Source: a virus
DNA: 28,720 nucleotides
Reading direction: 5' to 3' (one strand)
IMG/VR virus record: IMGVR_UViG_3300008448_000457
Location: 1-28,720 of that record
Positions 20,876 through 28,015 of the stretch are shown here, piece after piece. The notes under the pieces were generated by a model. The model was not told the DNA's origin and did no database searches. It worked only from the letters and a program-made list of their open reading frames with translations. Within the stretch, counting starts at the first letter, position 1. Each line of letters opens with the position of its first letter. A program made the translations under genes and the position numbers.

Positions 20876-21806
20876 TGTTATTCTCCAGTTTGAGAGCTTC
20901 CCGGGCGTACTGTTCAGGCGTCAACCCAAACTTCCTAGCCAGAGCTACCTGCGACTTTGTGAGTACGACCTTACGGGAAGCAGTGCTTCGCGTAGCCGGA
21001 GCAACGACCGTCGATGGACGTCGTTTTTCGCCCTTTGCGGGCTTTTCATCCCCGAAATACTCCGGGAACCTGCGCTGCATCGTCGTGTCGACGGCGCGCC
21101 AGTATTCGTCAGACCCGACAAAGGACTTGCCGTGCTGTTGTTCGAGCTTTTGGTGAAGCCCGAGAGCGGCGGCGGTCATCTCTGCGTCCGAACCCCACCA
21201 CGTATTGCGCTTTTGCCACGCTTCCGTTTTTGGGTCCACACGCTGCGTTTCCGGAGCGGCTTGTGGTTGGTATACTTGCTCCACAGGGCGCTGTAAAGAC
21301 GATTTGTAGTCGTTCAGCTGCTGAGTTCTCAGGGCCGCAGCAGTGATGCGCTCCTGTGCTGCAACCAGACCTTCGCTGTCACCAGTCTCGTGGGCCGCGA
21401 TGTAGTCACGGCGTGCAGCAGCCATGTCACGCTCAGCGGCGTCCTTGTAGCTGGTAAGTAGCTGGGACTCGCCGGAGGACAGCGTTTCCTTCAGGTACTT
21501 GTTCTCCTCCATGATGCGTTTGGCGATGCTAACCGCCTCGTTCTGCTCACGCTGGATGCGCTCCTTCTCGCGTCGCTCGTCGTGCCACACCTTCTTCAGC
21601 TGCTTCAGCCGCTGTTTGACCTTCTCGCTGTATTCGCCGAGGTCATCTGCCTCAAGCTCGTCAACGAGCTCCTTCGGCATGGGGGCACGGTCGCGATCTT
21701 CTTCCGGGGTATCATCGACTTCCTCGATGTCTACCGCCTCAACGTCGTCGTCCAGTTCGTAACCAGCGAAGTCGTCGTCTTCGATGTCTGTGTTGTTCGG
21801 GTTCAT
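20868..21806 (-). CDS. Scaffolding protein
   Basis: A 312-residue protein with an extremely acidic N-terminus (residues 1-55, many Asp/Glu), a long helical, coiled-coil-like middle (EKVKQRLKQLKKVWHDERRE, AQERITAAALRTQQL), a Gln-rich linker, and a basic C-terminus with VVLTKSQVALARKFGLTPEQ and YAREALKLE. Acidic helical proteins with a basic C-terminal helix that contacts capsid subunits are typical scaffolds, and KxxLTKSQVALARKxGLTPEQYA is a C-terminus I recall from this family. Its place before the capsid gene fits. A consensus AAGGAGG lies 7-8 nt before the ATG. The protein is expected to drive procapsid assembly and then leave. Confidence 0.85.
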   Translation of the reverse strand: MNPNNTDIEDDDFAGYELDDDVEAVDIEEVDDTPEEDRDRAPMPKELVDELEADDLGEYSEKVKQRLKQLKKVWHDERREKERIQREQNEAVSIAKRIMEENKYLKETLSSGESQLLTSYKDAAERDMAAARRDYIAAHETGDSEGLVAAQERITAAALRTQQLNDYKSSLQRPVEQVYQPQAAPETQRVDPKTEAWQKRNTWWGSDAEMTAAALGLHQKLEQQHGKSFVGSDEYWRAVDTTMQRRFPEYFGDEKPAKGEKRRPSTVVAPATRSTASRKVVLTKSQVALARKFGLTPEQYAREALKLENNND

Positions 21807-21832
21807 TTGCGCCTCCTTGGGGCGTTGTTTGC

Positions 21833-22249
21833 TTAAGCGCGCTTAATGCCGCGCGGGTCTTCGACCACAGCTTCCACTGCGTCGTCGTTCACGATTCTGA
21901 AATCCATGCCGTGGATTTTGACACGGGTACCGGCATGCGGGCGCACGAGGACGAAGTCGCCTTCCTTGCACCACGGACCTGACGGGAACCGGGTCTTGTC
22001 GCCGTAGCAGTCGGGTCCAAGCTTGACGACGAACAGCACCGTGGTGAGCAGTTCCTCGTTGTGCATCGTGATGTCCGCCTTGAGCAGGCCGCTGTCGTAG
22101 GCCTTCTCGATCTGCGGGATGCTGCACAGGATGCGGTAACCACTGGGGTCGGGCAGTTGCTTCGCCGCCCGGGCGGTGGCCTCTTCGCTGATGGGCGCGT
22201 CGTTGTCTTGGGTGTAGTGTTCTGGAAGGATAAGTTTTGGCTTAGCCAT
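21833..22249 (-). CDS. GroES-like co-chaperonin
   Basis: The frame opens at 22276, but ATG 22249 has GGAG about 9 nt upstream and overlaps the previous stop, giving 138 residues. The C-terminal half is clearly GroES-like: KLGPDCYGDKTRFPSGPWCK, then EGDFVLVRPHAGTRVKIHGM and DFRIVNDDAVEAVVED, matching the GDxVLxxxxAGTxVKxxGxxxxIxxxDDxxAVVE barrel. Residues 38-46 (GYRILCSIP) correspond to the first barrel strand. The part between, DSGLLKADITMHNEELLTT (residues 52-70), takes the place of the mobile loop that docks into GroEL, with GLL where GroES has Gly-Ile-Val/Leu. T4 gp31 sets the precedent for phage co-chaperonins acting with host GroEL on the capsid protein. No GroEL is encoded here. Confidence 0.82.
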   Translation of the reverse strand: MAKPKLILPEHYTQDNDAPISEEATARAAKQLPDPSGYRILCSIPQIEKAYDSGLLKADITMHNEELLTTVLFVVKLGPDCYGDKTRFPSGPWCKEGDFVLVRPHAGTRVKIHGMDFRIVNDDAVEAVVEDPRGIKRA

Positions 22250-22436
22250 CGTCGTTCTCCATATACTCTGTGACATCCATCATGATGCCTTTGGCAAGCA
22301 GGTAGCCACGGACGATGCCGCAGCGCCACTTGTAGTCCCCGTAGTCCGTTGCCTTGCCTTCGCCCAGCTGGGTGCTGGACTTGACGATCTCCTCGTCAAT
22401 GCGGCTTACGATGTGTCTAAGGACACCGCTGTCCAT
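22242..22436 (-). CDS. Small conserved protein next to portal (64 aa)
   Basis: A 64-residue protein (MDSGVLRHIVSRIDEEIVKS, then LGEGKATDYGDYKWRCGIVR and GYLLAKGIMMDVTEYMEN). The DYGDYKxxCGxxRGxxLAxxxI motif in the second half is common in tiny phage proteins encoded beside portal genes; I know no function for it. AAAGGAG lies 7 nt before the ATG, inside the last codons of the portal gene, and the start overlaps the portal stop by 1 nt (TAATG). Its own end overlaps the GroES-like start. It probably acts in head assembly, by position only. Confidence 0.75.
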   Translation of the reverse strand: MDSGVLRHIVSRIDEEIVKSSTQLGEGKATDYGDYKWRCGIVRGYLLAKGIMMDVTEYMENDDG

Positions 22437-24937
22437 TAGTTATCTCCTTTTGCGGGCTCTGTTTGCGGAGCCACGGGTTGTTGGTTACGCACTTTCATGG
22501 CTTCGGTTTCCTTGGCCACGTCTACCCCAAGGCGCATGCCTTCCAGCTTGTCCTTGGACTCCAGTTGGCCCTTGGCCGTGGACACCTTTGCCCCGACCTG
22601 CAGGCCCGCGATGCGCTCTGCCGAAGCGATGCGCTCGCGCTCGATGTCCATCTTGTCCTTCGTAGCTGCAGCGTCGATGAGGACCTTCTGCTGCTTGATC
22701 TTGCTGTCGGCCTCCTTGATGGCGACCTCTCTGCCTTGCAGCTGAAGTTCTTCCTTCTGCATCTGCACGATGGGGTCCTGAGCCTGCTGTTGGGCTTGCT
22801 GCTGTTGTGCCTTCTGTTGGCTTTCCTTCAGCACCTTGGATGCCGACGCTGCCGCCAGACGGGAAATCTCCAGTTCGGTGGCCTCGTCCATCTTGGCGTC
22901 CGGTGCCGGGTAAGGCACGCCAGCTGCATCCTCGATCTTCTTGCGGTAGGCGAACGCCACGTGTTCCGAGATGTGCGCCGCCATAGCGGCCATCATGGAC
23001 TGGGCGGTGGGGCTTTGACCCACAACCTTCTGGATTTCCGGGTCCTGAATAGCCGCCATGTGGACGGCGATGTGGGCGTCGTGGTCTTGGTAGATAAACG
23101 CCTTGACCGGCTTGCCGTTGATAATGTTCATGTTTTCCGACACCGGGTCGGTCGGCGTCAGGTCGTCGTCGATGGGGATGAGCTTCTCTGCGTTGCGCAC
23201 GCCCAGCACGTCCAGCATCTGCCGGTGCAGGTAAGGCAGGTTGTAGAGTTGCGGAGCCCCTTGGGCCATCTGCATGACGGCTTGGTACTGCACGACCTTC
23301 TGCGCCATCGTAGCAGCGTTAGGGTCGCTGACCGGGATGACATCAACCGCGTCGTAGTCGTCCTTCTTGGCGCTGCGCGTGCCATCCTCGGGGTCATACT
23401 GGTAGTCGTCCGAGGTGTAGTCCCGGATGATGTCCTTGAGCAGCCGGAACTCTTGGCGCATTGAGTAGTGGATGCGCGCCTGCACGGCGGACATGACTTT
23501 CAGCGTGCGCTCAAGGATAGCCAGCGTCGTGCCCACGGGCGACTGGGCGGACATATCACTGACCTTGAGGTCAGCAGCGCTGGCGAACCGACGCCCCTCG
23601 TCCACGATAGTGCCCAGCAGGGTGTACAGAACCTGTGAGGGTTCTTTGTATGGGAGCGGCATGATGTTGTCGCGCATGGTCCCGCTGGCCACGTCCACGT
23701 CGCGCCACTCACCCGGACCGATGGGGGTGTCGTCACCCTTGACCCGCAGGCCTTTAGTCTTGAAGCCACCCGGCAGGTTAGACAGGGTGCCCGCGTCCAC
23801 CAGCTGGCGGATAAGCGCCGTGCCGGACTTTGCAAACGCACCGATCAGGTGGATGAGGCCGAAAGCGTAGAAGCCGAAGCCCGGGATGTAGGAGTAGTGG
23901 ACGAAGTGGTTGCGCTTGGTCTTGTTCTCGTCGTCAGGGTGCCAGTTGCGGCGGATGGCGAGGATAGTCTGCGTGCCCTTCTCGATAGTGACGACGTAAG
24001 GCAGGGCGATGCCTGTGGGCTTGCCGTCGTCCTCGTCCTCATAACCCTGCAGGTCCAAGTCGACGTGCATCTCCAGCAGCTTGTAGCGGTCGTCCGACGA
24101 CGCGCTGAACCCCATCTGCTCGGCGATCTTCTTCTCGACCTCGTCGAAGTTGTCGGAGGGGTCAGCAAGCTCGACATCACGGTAGAAGCCGCCCTTCTGC
24201 AGTTTCTTCACCTCGTTGGGTGACTTGCGCATGACGTGGGTGACGCGCTCGCTGGTCTGCAGGTTAGACGCCCCGTAGGGCACCACCACGTCCTCCGCCG
24301 GGATAAACTGCGACACCTGCCGCTGCAGCGAGGGGTCGTAATAGACCTTCTTGAACGCATTACCCGCCAGCCCGAGGCCCCACAGCATGCGCTCATGCTC
24401 CGGGCGGTACTCCACCATGCGCTCAGTCAGCTGGTAGTTCATATCTACCTGCACGCGCTCGGCGGCGTCCTTCTTGTCCTGCGTTTCCTTGCCGATGATC
24501 TGCGTCTTGACCGGCCCCGCAGCCGGGAAGGTCTCCATCATGGTCTCAGCTTGAAACTTGACCAGCGCCTCGCTCAGCAGCGGGTGGTACACCCCACACG
24601 CGCCGGGCCACGGCTCCGTACGCTCCTCGATTTTCATGCCGAGAAGCTCCAGACCATCCACGTAGGTCTGTATCCAGTCCTTGCGGGAACTGATGTCGTC
24701 GTCAAACTCGCCCAGCAGGTCCCCGGCAAGAGACTCAAGAACGCTGTCGTCCATGTCCTCGGCGAGGTTCTCGTTGAACTCCTCGTCCTCCGCCTCATCA
24801 TAGGCGTCGTCCATGTCCTCGGCTTCCTCGCGGTCGATCTCAATCTCGATCTCCAGCACGGGCTCGTCGCCACCGAGGTCTTCCAAGAAGTCTAGGCCCA
24901 GCGGGGCTTGGTTCAGCGCCTTGTCGATATCGGCCAT
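22436..24937 (-). CDS. Portal protein
   Basis: An 833-residue protein. The N-terminal 80 residues are strikingly acidic (EDLGGDEPVLEIEIEIDREE, then repeated Glu/Asp). The portal body begins with SSRKDWIQTYVDGLELLGMK and has ERTEPWPGACGVYHPLLSEA, YRPEHERMLWGLGLAGNAFK, SQFIPAEDVVVPYGASNLQT, and GEWRDVDVASGTMRDNIMPL. The C-terminal 150 residues are Gln-rich and coiled-coil-like (KESQQKAQQQQAQQQAQDPI), as in the barrel/crown of P22-type portals. The length (P22 portal is about 725) reflects the acidic N-terminus and long coiled coil. Its ATG overlaps the terL stop by 1 nt (TGATG). It forms the dodecameric ring through which DNA is packaged and ejected. Confidence 0.88.
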   Translation of the reverse strand: MADIDKALNQAPLGLDFLEDLGGDEPVLEIEIEIDREEAEDMDDAYDEAEDEEFNENLAEDMDDSVLESLAGDLLGEFDDDISSRKDWIQTYVDGLELLGMKIEERTEPWPGACGVYHPLLSEALVKFQAETMMETFPAAGPVKTQIIGKETQDKKDAAERVQVDMNYQLTERMVEYRPEHERMLWGLGLAGNAFKKVYYDPSLQRQVSQFIPAEDVVVPYGASNLQTSERVTHVMRKSPNEVKKLQKGGFYRDVELADPSDNFDEVEKKIAEQMGFSASSDDRYKLLEMHVDLDLQGYEDEDDGKPTGIALPYVVTIEKGTQTILAIRRNWHPDDENKTKRNHFVHYSYIPGFGFYAFGLIHLIGAFAKSGTALIRQLVDAGTLSNLPGGFKTKGLRVKGDDTPIGPGEWRDVDVASGTMRDNIMPLPYKEPSQVLYTLLGTIVDEGRRFASAADLKVSDMSAQSPVGTTLAILERTLKVMSAVQARIHYSMRQEFRLLKDIIRDYTSDDYQYDPEDGTRSAKKDDYDAVDVIPVSDPNAATMAQKVVQYQAVMQMAQGAPQLYNLPYLHRQMLDVLGVRNAEKLIPIDDDLTPTDPVSENMNIINGKPVKAFIYQDHDAHIAVHMAAIQDPEIQKVVGQSPTAQSMMAAMAAHISEHVAFAYRKKIEDAAGVPYPAPDAKMDEATELEISRLAAASASKVLKESQQKAQQQQAQQQAQDPIVQMQKEELQLQGREVAIKEADSKIKQQKVLIDAAATKDKMDIERERIASAERIAGLQVGAKVSTAKGQLESKDKLEGMRLGVDVAKETEAMKVRNQQPVAPQTEPAKGDN

Positions 24938-26463
24938 CAGTAATATCCCTTGCTGCGGTTACTCTTGAAGTAACGCACTTCTTCTGGCTCGTCGAGATTA
25001 GTGCTAATGTAGCCGCCCTTGCGGAACCGCATGAGGGCCATGGATGTGCTGTCGACGTAGTCGTCGTGGCTACCCGCCGGGAAGCTGGCCACCTCCTCGA
25101 TGACCTCCTCAGCCCAGTGGGTGTTGGGTGCCCAGACCCTGCCGGAGGCAAAGATGTCACTGCAGGCGTTGAGACGACTAATCTTGTCGTTGCCCTTAGT
25201 AGGGGTAAAGTCCTGTACAGGGATGCCCATGGCCCGCATCTCGTAGACCAGCGGTGCACCGGAGGCCTTTTTCTCGATGATGACGCTATCCGGCTGCCAG
25301 TCGTTGTACTCCTGTATCGCCTTCTGCTTCAGGCGCGGAAACTCCATGCGCTCCCGAAAGGCATTAAGCAGGATGATGTTGGCCTGCTGCGTACCCGTGT
25401 CCGGGTCATCCTTGTAGAAAACACCCCAAGTGGTGAGAGCCGAATAGTCGGACCGCTGTGACTTCTCGAACGCCGTATCCCACGACTGCAGGGTGAACTC
25501 GATCTGCGGCGGGTCCTCGTGGGGCCATTTCTGCCACCATTCGCGCTTGATGATGGCGCTGGTGTCGCTGGTTGGCTGCTGCTGGTACTGCGCCATCCAC
25601 TTGGAGTTCGGCAGTTCTTCCTTCAGGGCCTCCAGTTCCTTCAGCGGCCAGAACTCGGGCCACGTCGGCTTGCCTGACGGCAGGATTGCCGGAAACTCAA
25701 TGACCTCCCAGTCCTCGCCACCCCGCTGTGCAGCGGCTTCCAGCACACGCCCCACGAGGTCCCGCTTGGACCAGCGCGTCATGATGATAACGATAGCCCC
25801 GCCGGGCTGCAGGCGCTGTCTAGGGCCGGAAGTGAACCATTCGTAGGTCTTGTCGTAGATTTCCGGGTTCACCTCGGCCAGCGCAGCCTCTTGTTCAGAG
25901 TGCGGGTCGTCGATGATAAGCACGTCAGCGCCCTTGCCGGTGACGGCACCCGAGATACCAATGGCGAAGTAGTCGCCGCCTGCACTGGTGTTCCAGCGTC
26001 CAGCGGCCTTGGAGTCGGACTGCAGCTGCAGGTCGGGGAAAACCTTGCGGTAGCGGTCGGTGTCGACGAGGTTACGCACCTTGCGCCCGAAGCCCACGGC
26101 CAACTCGGCAGTGTGTGACGCTTGAATGACTTTTTTGCCGGGATGATTGCCCAAAAACCATGCTGGGAGCAGGAAGGAGCCGAACTCCGACTTCGTATGT
26201 CGTGGCGGCATGCAGATGATAAGCCGCTTCAGGGTGCCGTTATTCACCCGTTCGAAGGCCTCACCGATGATGTTGTGGTGCCTGCCGTCGATGAACCCGG
26301 GCCACATCTTCTTGACGAACGGCACGAACTTCTTCTGGGCCTGCTCCTGCTCCCGCATCTCGGTGAGCTTGTCCAACTCCGCAAGAAGCTGCTCCTGCTC
26401 CCGCACGGTCAGCAGCGGGAGGACTTTCTCGATGTCTTTTAGCGAGGTGGCGCTGTAGCTCAC
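24937..26463 (-). CDS. terL: Terminase large subunit
   Basis: A 508-residue packaging motor. ATPase domain: Walker A-like CMPPRHTKSE (residues 84-93), Walker B VLIIDDP (181-187), coupling motif IIMTRW (226-231). Nuclease domain: SWDTAFEKSQRSDYSALTTW with D329, VIIEKKASGAPL with E397, and the C-terminal SHDDYVDSTSMAL with D467/D468, the acidic cluster that binds metal in RNase H-like terminase nucleases. An N-terminal coiled-coil-like region (REQEQLLAELDKLTEMREQE) precedes the ATPase. It starts with GTG, overlapping the terS stop by 4 nt (GTGA), and its stop overlaps the portal start. It translocates and cuts concatemeric DNA into procapsids. Confidence 0.92.
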   Translation of the reverse strand: MSYSATSLKDIEKVLPLLTVREQEQLLAELDKLTEMREQEQAQKKFVPFVKKMWPGFIDGRHHNIIGEAFERVNNGTLKRLIICMPPRHTKSEFGSFLLPAWFLGNHPGKKVIQASHTAELAVGFGRKVRNLVDTDRYRKVFPDLQLQSDSKAAGRWNTSAGGDYFAIGISGAVTGKGADVLIIDDPHSEQEAALAEVNPEIYDKTYEWFTSGPRQRLQPGGAIVIIMTRWSKRDLVGRVLEAAAQRGGEDWEVIEFPAILPSGKPTWPEFWPLKELEALKEELPNSKWMAQYQQQPTSDTSAIIKREWWQKWPHEDPPQIEFTLQSWDTAFEKSQRSDYSALTTWGVFYKDDPDTGTQQANIILLNAFRERMEFPRLKQKAIQEYNDWQPDSVIIEKKASGAPLVYEMRAMGIPVQDFTPTKGNDKISRLNACSDIFASGRVWAPNTHWAEEVIEEVASFPAGSHDDYVDSTSMALMRFRKGGYISTNLDEPEEVRYFKSNRSKGYY

Positions 26464-27062
26464 TCCGCACTCTCGGGGGCGGCTGGCCTACGCTTTACGA
26501 CGGGTGGTGCTGGCTCGTCGAAAATGTCGTGTGTTGGCTGTTTTGGGGTTACGTCGATGATGTTTGCGTTCATCAGGCGTTGGACCCTGTCGCGGATGGC
26601 ACTTTCGAGCTCGCCGGGGCTCTTGTAGTTGATGGTAACTTCACTGCGCTCGGTAAACAGGCCGATGTCGGAGTGCCTGCCCAGCAGTTCCAGCGCCTTC
26701 AACTCGTATTTGGTGTCGCCGCAGTCGGCGATCTCGACCAGTTTGTTGGTAATGGCTGTACGGATACCCGCCGCGTCCATAGCCAACTGGCTTCCGTAGG
26801 TCCGCAGGAAAGCCGCTGTAGTCAAAGCCATTGCAGGGTCGCGCAGCGCAGCAGCGTCCCGGGTTTTCATGGCTTCCGTGAACTTCTTGTCGTGCTCTTT
26901 GGCAAAGTCGAGGTCTGGTTTCACGCCCAGCGCAGCGCCCAGCACCTGCTGCATCTCAGCAGTGTTCCCTGCCACCGCCATTTCCTCAAGAAACGACCCT
27001 GTCAGGTCGTCGCTGACGTCATAAGGGACGCGGTGTTCACGTGTGGGCTCTATTTCGACCAC
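26460..27062 (-). CDS. terS: Terminase small subunit
   Basis: The longest frame begins at GTG 27134, but this lies 2 nt from the putative -10 element. GTG 27062 (MVEIEPTREHRVPYDVSDDL) is preferred and gives 200 residues, although its ribosome-binding site is weak. The helical core contains FLRTYGSQLAMDAAGIRTAI and, near residues 117-130, DTKYELKALELLGRH, then GLFTERSEVTI. The KxxALELLGRxxxxGLFTExxEV pattern is typical of small terminase subunits. The C-terminus is Pro-rich and probably disordered (DIFDEPAPPVVKRRPAAPES). Adjacency and GTGA overlap with terL complete the assignment. The subunit recognises the packaging site and regulates the motor. An N-terminal helix-turn-helix is not obvious. 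Confidence 0.8.
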   Translation of the reverse strand: MVEIEPTREHRVPYDVSDDLTGSFLEEMAVAGNTAEMQQVLGAALGVKPDLDFAKEHDKKFTEAMKTRDAAALRDPAMALTTAAFLRTYGSQLAMDAAGIRTAITNKLVEIADCGDTKYELKALELLGRHSDIGLFTERSEVTINYKSPGELESAIRDRVQRLMNANIIDVTPKQPTHDIFDEPAPPVVKRRPAAPESAE

Positions 27063-27135
27063 TGATTTGTCTTTGTGTAAGCAGCTGCGAAGCAGCCCCA
27101 GTGGTCCCGCTATACATCGAACTTCTGAAAACACA

Positions 27136-27141
27136 AATATA
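27136..27141 (-). promoter_or_regulatory. -10-like TATATT upstream of terS (weak promoter candidate)
   Basis: TATATT sits directly after a GGGGGG run, exactly as in the stronger promoter before the HNH gene. No good -35 is seen at 17 nt (CAAATC). A transcript from here would have about a 66-nt leader containing a GCTGC-TTC-GCAGC hairpin before terS. Confidence 0.4.
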
Positions 27142-27182
27142 CCCCCCGGGGGGGTAGCGATTTGAAACAGTGACGGGGGGGT
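27141..27182 (-). repeat. G/C-run inverted repeat, copy downstream of HNH gene
   Basis: A C7 run at one end and a G6 run at the other, plus a central CCCCCCCGGGGGG palindrome, allow alternative hairpins. The outer arms match CGGGGGGT/ACCCCCCCG. The layout and the sequence CGGGGGGTATATTT recur at 27687-27730. Confidence 0.7.
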
Positions 27183-27185
27183 TTC

Positions 27186-27662
27186 TTATGTAGCCCGGAA
27201 CGGGTGGTGCAGCTGTTCAGCTGCTTTTCTTGCTGAAACGGCGTCTTCTAGGCGCTTGAAATACCCGAGGCTGTGATTCTTACCGTCAACCCTTAGCCTC
27301 GCATGCCAACGGTCGCAGTCCTTGCGCCACGACACGCCGAGGTGTCCGGAAGTGTTGTTGGTGCTCTTGCCCTTGTTCTGCAGGTTCTCTGTGTGCGTGG
27401 CTTGGCGCAGGTTGGCTATGCGGTTGTCGCGGGGGTCGCGATTGATGTGGTCGACATACTCACGCGGCCAAACGCCGTAGACATAAAGCCAAGCCAGACG
27501 GTGCGCGTAGTATCGCTTACCGTCTATGCATATATGCGTGTAGCCGCGAGGTTTTAACACCGCGCCAGCCTCGGCCTTACGGCCCGGCCCCGTTTCTCGC
27601 CAACGGAAAATCCCGGTTTCGGGGTCGTAGGTTACGACTGACTTTAGTTCTTCTTGAGTCAC
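27186..27662 (-). CDS. HNH homing-type endonuclease with AP2 DNA-binding domain
   Basis: GTG 27662 has AAAGGAG with a 6-nt spacer and lies just downstream of a good promoter. An ATG-like opening at 27722 lies upstream of that promoter's start site and is rejected. The protein has 158 residues. N-terminal motif: VVTYDPETGIFRWRE. HNH core: YYAHRLAWLYVYG (H54), EYVDHINRDPRDNRIANLR with D71-H72 and N80. After a linker (NLQNKGKSTNNTSG) an AP2-type domain follows: SGHLGVSWRKDCDRWHARL (residues 105-123) and LGYFKRLEDAVSARKAAEQ. This HNH plus AP2 combination is typical of free-standing phage homing endonucleases. It is a stand-alone unit upstream of terS, flanked by similar G/C-run blocks. Confidence 0.9.
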   Translation of the reverse strand: MTQEELKSVVTYDPETGIFRWRETGPGRKAEAGAVLKPRGYTHICIDGKRYYAHRLAWLYVYGVWPREYVDHINRDPRDNRIANLRQATHTENLQNKGKSTNNTSGHLGVSWRKDCDRWHARLRVDGKNHSLGYFKRLEDAVSARKAAEQLHHPFRAT

Positions 27663-27686
27663 GGAGCTCTCCTTTGTGGTGAGCAA

Positions 27687-27715
27687 AATATACCCCCCGT
27701 AAGTAAGAATATCAA
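27687..27715 (-). promoter_or_regulatory. Sigma70-like promoter for the HNH gene
   Basis: TTGATA (27715-27710), a 17-nt spacer ending in GGGGGG, and TATATT (27692-27687) match the sigma70 consensus at 5/6 and 5/6 with ideal spacing. Predicted initiation is near 27680, a few nt before AAAGGAG (27675-27669) and the GTG start at 27662. Confidence 0.75.
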
Positions 27716-27730
27716 GAGGCACCGGGGGGT
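27692..27730 (-). repeat. G/C-run inverted repeat, copy upstream of HNH gene
   Basis: On the plus strand ACCCCCCG (27692-27699) pairs with CGGGGGGT (27723-27730) as a perfect 8-bp stem with a 23-nt loop. The loop and arms contain the promoter's -35 and spacer, so folding or protein binding could affect initiation. It matches the block at 27141-27182. Confidence 0.75.
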
Positions 27731-27826
27731 GTTTTATAAGTCAACTAGGGGGCTGTTCTTGGGGGAGCAGGATTGACTTTGTAAATTACTAAGTAAGCGC
27801 GCGTGCCGGAGTCCCAACTGCCATTC

Positions 27827-27841
27827 AGGGGGGTCCCCCCT
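27827..27841. repeat. Perfect inverted repeat of G6/C6
   Basis: AGGGGGG-T-CCCCCCT is an exact 7-bp-arm palindrome around one T, followed by a further CCCC and CCC. The opposite strand has GGG-AC-GGGG-CGA-GGGGGG, a G-rich block. Confidence 0.8.
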
Positions 27842-27917
27842 CGCCCCGTCCCGCCGCGCGTAGCCTGATCGACCCCCCTCCCCCCTCCCGTTTCCTCAAT
27901 GGTTTCAATGGGTTAGC

Positions 27918-27935
27918 CCATACAGATTTGTATGG
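27918..27935. promoter_or_regulatory. Operator-like palindrome beside the rightward promoter
   Basis: CCATACA-GATT-TGTATGG has perfect 7-bp arms and a 4-nt centre, and ends 1 nt before the TTGACA box at 27937. Its size and place are those of a repressor or activator site. No regulator is encoded in the window. Confidence 0.5.
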
Positions 27936-27936
27936 T

Positions 27937-27966
27937 TTGACAATGTCACCCCCTTCCCCCATACCT
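27937..27966 (+). promoter_or_regulatory. Candidate rightward promoter
   Basis: The -35 hexamer TTGACA (27937-27942) is perfect, but the -10 is poor (CATACC at 17-nt spacing, ATACCT at 18). It may need an activator bound to the adjacent palindrome. A leader of about 45 nt would precede the plus-strand ATG at 28016. Confidence 0.35.
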
Positions 27967-28015
27967 AATGGACCGGCGGCGACTCGCCCCGGCTTTTGAA
28001 AAGGGACTACACGCT

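Larger units (their letters stand above)
27663..28015. other. 353-bp divergent intergenic region rich in G/C runs
   Basis: No convincing gene is present. It holds the HNH promoter, six of the window's nine noncoding G/C runs of at least six, an exact 15-nt inverted repeat at 27827-27841 (A-G6-T-C6-T), C6-T-C6-T-C3 at 27873-27889, and near the plus-strand gene a 7-bp-arm palindrome with a -35 box. It separates the late leftward operon from a rightward gene, so regulation of both arms and possibly a packaging or replication site are expected here. Confidence 0.7.

Noticed and set aside
22463-23464. Plus-strand open frame of 333 codons
   Set aside because: It is the shadow of the portal gene; His/Leu/Val-rich product with no recognisable motif.
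27663-27722. N-terminal extension of the HNH protein from the 27722 opening
   Set aside because: It would begin upstream of the predicted transcription start. The GTG at 27662 has AAAGGAG at ideal spacing, and the extension has no similarity to HNH proteins.
27773-27801. Plus-strand promoter from TTGACT at 27773
   Set aside because: No acceptable -10 is found at 15-19 nt spacing, and the nearest downstream gene begins over 200 nt later.
27825-27962. 45-codon minus-strand frame in the divergent intergenic region
   Set aside because: It has no ribosome-binding site and its second half is translated G/C runs. Kept as noncoding, though a small leader peptide cannot be excluded.
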